64,000 bases of DNA from Beaufortia kweichowensis (Eukaryota > Chordata > Actinopteri > Cypriniformes > Gastromyzontidae), in assembly GCA_019155185.1 (NCBI GenBank), contig CM032795.1, forward strand, positions 20,005,795 to 20,069,794, given 5' to 3'. The notes beneath the pieces are model-generated. The model ran no database searches. It saw nothing but the letters and a program-made list of their open reading frames with translations, and was not told the origin of the DNA. The position numbers and the translations under genes were made by a program. Each line of letters opens with the position of its first letter. Positions within the stretch are counted from its first letter, which is position 1. Shown here in pieces: positions 60,579 to 64,000 of the stretch.

Positions 60579-62804
60579 TTTTACAAAGTGGTGATTTTGT
60601 ATGAATTTGTCCAATAGGAATTTAGCAAATATGTTATATGTGAATATGTTAAAAATCAGGTTGTGGAGTGGGTTATACAAAAACTTAATCTTAAAACTTT
60701 ATCTTACAAATTCATACAACTTAGAGATTGTGTTGGAATTGTGTTTACTTTATTTGTGCAAAAACCCTGATTTTGAATTTACCTAATTTTTAAGTGACTT
60801 TTAATAAAAGTGTCTGCAAATGTTTAATTTTTATCTTATTCATTATATAAGTATGTGAAACAATAGTAAAAAAGTTTTTTTACCAATAGTGAGAAAGTAT
60901 TGCAGAATGCATTGTCTGTGTATCATTAATTATATATTTCTGTTCTTTAAGATGCTTCTCCATGTCGGATTGAGCAGACCCACCGGTAATGCCAGCTGAG
61001 GTCAGTCTATCGACTTCCAACTCTATCCCAGCATGCACTGATATTCCCAAAAGCCCCTGGGTATTTTAAAGTTATTCTGATTGATTCACTTCACCATTTT
61101 CTGTTTTGTGGTTATTATTCCAAACTCGGTTTAGAGAAGGAAAGGTTGGTTGTTTTTATAGAAAGAAAAGAGGATATAGGAATTAAAGCCGAGACAGTGT
61201 ATAGACTAAATATAAACATCATTTGTGACATCATACTGTATATACATATTTTAAAGGAATAGTTCACCAAATATAAAAAATTCTGTCATTACGTGTCCTA
61301 TTGCTGTTTTAGTCCCATACATTGTTATTTTCTCAATGAAATATAAATAAGGTTAAATGGCACTTTAAAATGAGTCATTAAAGCCAAATACTATTTTTGC
61401 GACCAACACAATGCATTTAAAAGAAAGATATTTGAGAGCTGGGTGTTAGAAGATGGCACATATAACACATTTTTATTGTCACAAAATTGGATCTTCTGTG
61501 ATTAAAAAAAAAAATCATTTGTATTGACAAAAGACTTGACAGTAAAATGATAATGTTTAATAGGCAACAATAAAAATGATGCTAGCTTTAAAAAGATTGT
61601 CAAGAGATGCCATCTCACTGCCATCCCTGACAGAAACCTCTCAGAGTCGTTCAAAGTCGGTTTAGGATCTCATTTTTGGCGTTGCACTGATAACATGTGG
61701 ATTTGGGGATGTAATTTTATATTTTAATTTAACCTCTGATCCCAAACAAACCTCTAACTCCGGCTTGATGTTTCAATTGACTTTAAAACGGGGCTTTTCA
61801 AAATGCCCTATTTTAAACATCTGATGTAACTCAACAAGTATAAAGTAATCTCAACAACAGCGTTTTATTTGATTTGATTTAAGCCCAAGGCTGGAGTTAT
61901 CAGCAATTCATAGTGGGAGCAGCACGGCAGTGAGATGTCTCTTCAATTTAATTCCTGTGAATTGGCTAGCCATTGGAGATCATTTTCTGGCTAATGTTGT
62001 GCTTCCCACAACTGATGGCTGTAAATTGCTCGGAGGCAAAGATGGTTATCACCCTACCAGCTCCCCGGGGGAAAGGGTTGGTTGGGGGAGATGGTGATGG
62101 TTAAATTATAAGCTGTGTAAAGGGGGCCATTTGATTGTGGAAATTCCACTTGTTTAGAGCTTCTTTTTTACGAGAGCGAGTCATAAAGTTACTCTGTAGA
62201 TCAGGGTGGTGTGATGGTAGATATTTTGATATATTTTATTTAGAAGAGTTCTCAGTTGTGTTTCATTTAAGTATTAACTTAGTCTGAGATGTTTGTCCTA
62301 ATATTGCTTAGGAGACAAAATCCATGAAGTGTATGAAGATGTAAAATGAATGTAGATTGTATAGATATATACATTGTATAGAGTTCATATTGAAATCTTC
62401 AATAATATTGACTTTTTTATTTTAGATGTGATAAATCTGAGCTCAGTTTGTGACATTGTTAAGATCTCATCTGAAACTCTAATGGTGAGATTTCCGACAT
62501 AGATGAGACTTAAGCACAAGTTTACATTTGCTCTTAATCTAATCTCATTTTCGTTTTGAAGAAATAATTGACATATTAAAAAGATCTTAGTGATTTTCTT
62601 ATCTATGGGACTTCATAGATTTATTTGCATGACTATTAGTGGGCAAGACTGCATTCCGCTATAGTAAAATAATAAAAATTGCCTTTCATCTTTAAATATT
62701 ATAATCCACATAAAAAAAACTAGTTTGCAATTTGGCTTGTTAAAATAGCAGAGCATTTTTTCTATTTAAATAATCATTTAATCTGTAACTATGAAGGTTG
62801 TGTT
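60579..62804. other. AT-rich noncoding DNA with a MITE fragment
   Basis: At 61252-61330 a piece of the AAAGGGATAGTTC family survives (aaaggaatagttcaccaaat, ttagtcccatacattgtta). The stretch 61860-62200 is less AT-rich, unique-looking and might be conserved noncoding DNA. No gene is visible. Confidence 0.4.
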
Positions 62805-62995
62805 TGTCTAACATGAATGAACAATAGTTCATTTATTAATCTTAGTTTATGGTAATATCAGCATTTACTGATACGCTTATAAAACTTGTATCTGTTAACA
62901 TTATTACATAACAAAGATTAATAAATGCTGAAAAACTATAGCGTTCATTGTTAGTTCATGTTAACGAATGCATTTACTAATGTAAACAATCACGT
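62805..62995. repeat. Diverged copy of the TTGTTAAC palindromic MITE
   Basis: aatatcagcatttactgata, ttgtatctgttaacattatt and gttagttcatgttaacgaat match the interior and right arm of the element at 46953-47237. Confidence 0.65.
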
Positions 62996-64000
62996 ATACA
63001 TATAGATTTTGGTTACACTGTCCATCCCCACGAAACAATACACACTTTGGCAAGGTCTGGAGGAACGTCTAGTCCTTCATTTTAACGCCACAGGGTTTTT
63101 CTGGCACCATCTCGTTTCTAATGTGCATTATATAAGTTCTGCTTCACTGTTTGCTCGAGTCCCCAGAGAGCCGTACTGCTGTTTCACATTGACTGACAGA
63201 CGATGACTGAAGCGGGCAGCAGGGAATCTTGGGAGATGAGGGCAGAACAGGAGCTCTGGTCCAGCAAAGAAGAACCTTCAAACAGCATTAGAGCCGTGCG
63301 ACTGAGTTTGTGTTTAATGTATGGTTTAATGTATGCTTTGGCTGTTCTCTCATATACTGTATGTGACGGGCATATTGTCCCCTGCTGTCTGTCAACACAG
63401 ACACAGAGGTGGATCCTACACATCCAGACAAAAACCTCATAAGGTTAAGACTATATATTAGACTGTCAAGACTGATGTGTTTGCTTCTTTGACAAAACTG
63501 TCATTATGAATATCAGAGGAACTGTACGCACCAATAAGCTCCATTAGTTCTGCATGTTTACGTTCAAGAAGAAAAGGAGAAGATAATTAAGACCGTAAGA
63601 GCGAGAGAAAATTGAAACAGCTGGAGGTCCGGGACTTTATCGCTGACGCCTGTCTCTCATGGCTATTTCTATGAAACATGGCATGAATAAAAAGATCATT
63701 TCCAATTATTTGACCGGCAACACAAATAGCGAGCTAATTTTAGCCCGGCAGGCACAGAATGGTGATCCGACGTGATATGACCATCCTTTGAAGTTCAGTG
63801 AGCCTGCTTGTTAGTAGACTCACATTAAATATGAAAGTATCCCCATGAAATTTTACGGTAACTTTTAATGACTTATTCTTCACGGTATTTTGTCCTGGCC
63901 CAAAACCATCAATTTATTGATCATGTTGAGGAGTTGAAAAATCAATCACAGTGTGAAAATCCATCAAAAAGAAAAGAAAATCAGCTCACTTCTAGATGAA
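62996..64000. other. Noncoding or unresolved DNA at the right edge
   Basis: A plus-strand ATG at 63203 opens 79 codons beginning MTEAGSRESWEMRAEQELWS, then a hydrophobic stretch (LCLMYGLMYALAVLSYTVC). An overlapping minus-strand frame (63184-63423) is also open. I recognise no family and see no convincing promoter or splice sites, so I do not call a gene. Confidence 0.3.

Noticed and set aside
1..64000. CRISPR arrays, phage or bacterial operons, endogenous viral genes
   Set aside because: No regularly spaced repeats, no ribosome-binding-site-led gene strings and no retroviral polymerase, protease or envelope-like frames were seen.

Overview
The window looks like teleost nuclear DNA, most likely from a cyprinid. 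It is AT-rich, its genes are split by GT-AG introns, and it carries many short non-autonomous transposons, including a TTAA-bounded family starting AAAGGGATAGTTC that I associate with cyprinids. It also has tRNA-derived SINE copies ending in a CTTTGGATAAAAGC-type tail. No bacterial, phage or CRISPR signature is present. Names rest on reading the translations against remembered family features; no database search was run.

The first 19.4 kb is gene-dense and holds four well-supported genes whose exon frames close from ATG to stop. They are a class II facilitative sugar transporter of the SLC2A11 (GLUT11) type (minus, 386-5886, 12 exons, 513 aa), a theta-class glutathione S-transferase (plus, 7214-8977, 5 exons, 228 aa), checkpoint kinase 2 (minus, 9461-14019, 14 coding exons, 494 aa) and the mitochondrial Fe-S co-chaperone HSCB (plus, 15284-19437, 6 exons, 269 aa). 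The order is divergent, convergent, divergent. gstt1 and chek2 meet tail to tail with poly(A) signals about 40 bp apart. In humans the SLC2A11/GSTT cluster and the CHEK2-HSCB pair lie apart on chromosome 22, so this fish has them side by side.

Two less certain transcription units are proposed on the minus strand. One is a tiny spliced gene inside hscb intron 2 (17213-17517), potentially encoding a 57-residue cysteine-containing peptide. The other is the 3' part of an unrecognised multi-exon gene (23072-25832) convergent with hscb, whose candidate exons are all multiples of three. Further possible exons lie at 27.2-29.8 kb.

From about 30 kb to the end I find no recognisable gene. The sequence is AT-rich intergenic or intronic DNA with simple repeats, SINE remnants, palindromic MITEs and a CpG-dense patch near 35.3-35.7 kb that may be a promoter or first exon. 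The most notable sequence-level oddities are in chek2: the kinase DFG triplet reads DFN, and the position matching human Thr68 (the main ATM site) is valine, although an upstream run of six SQ/TQ pairs is present.
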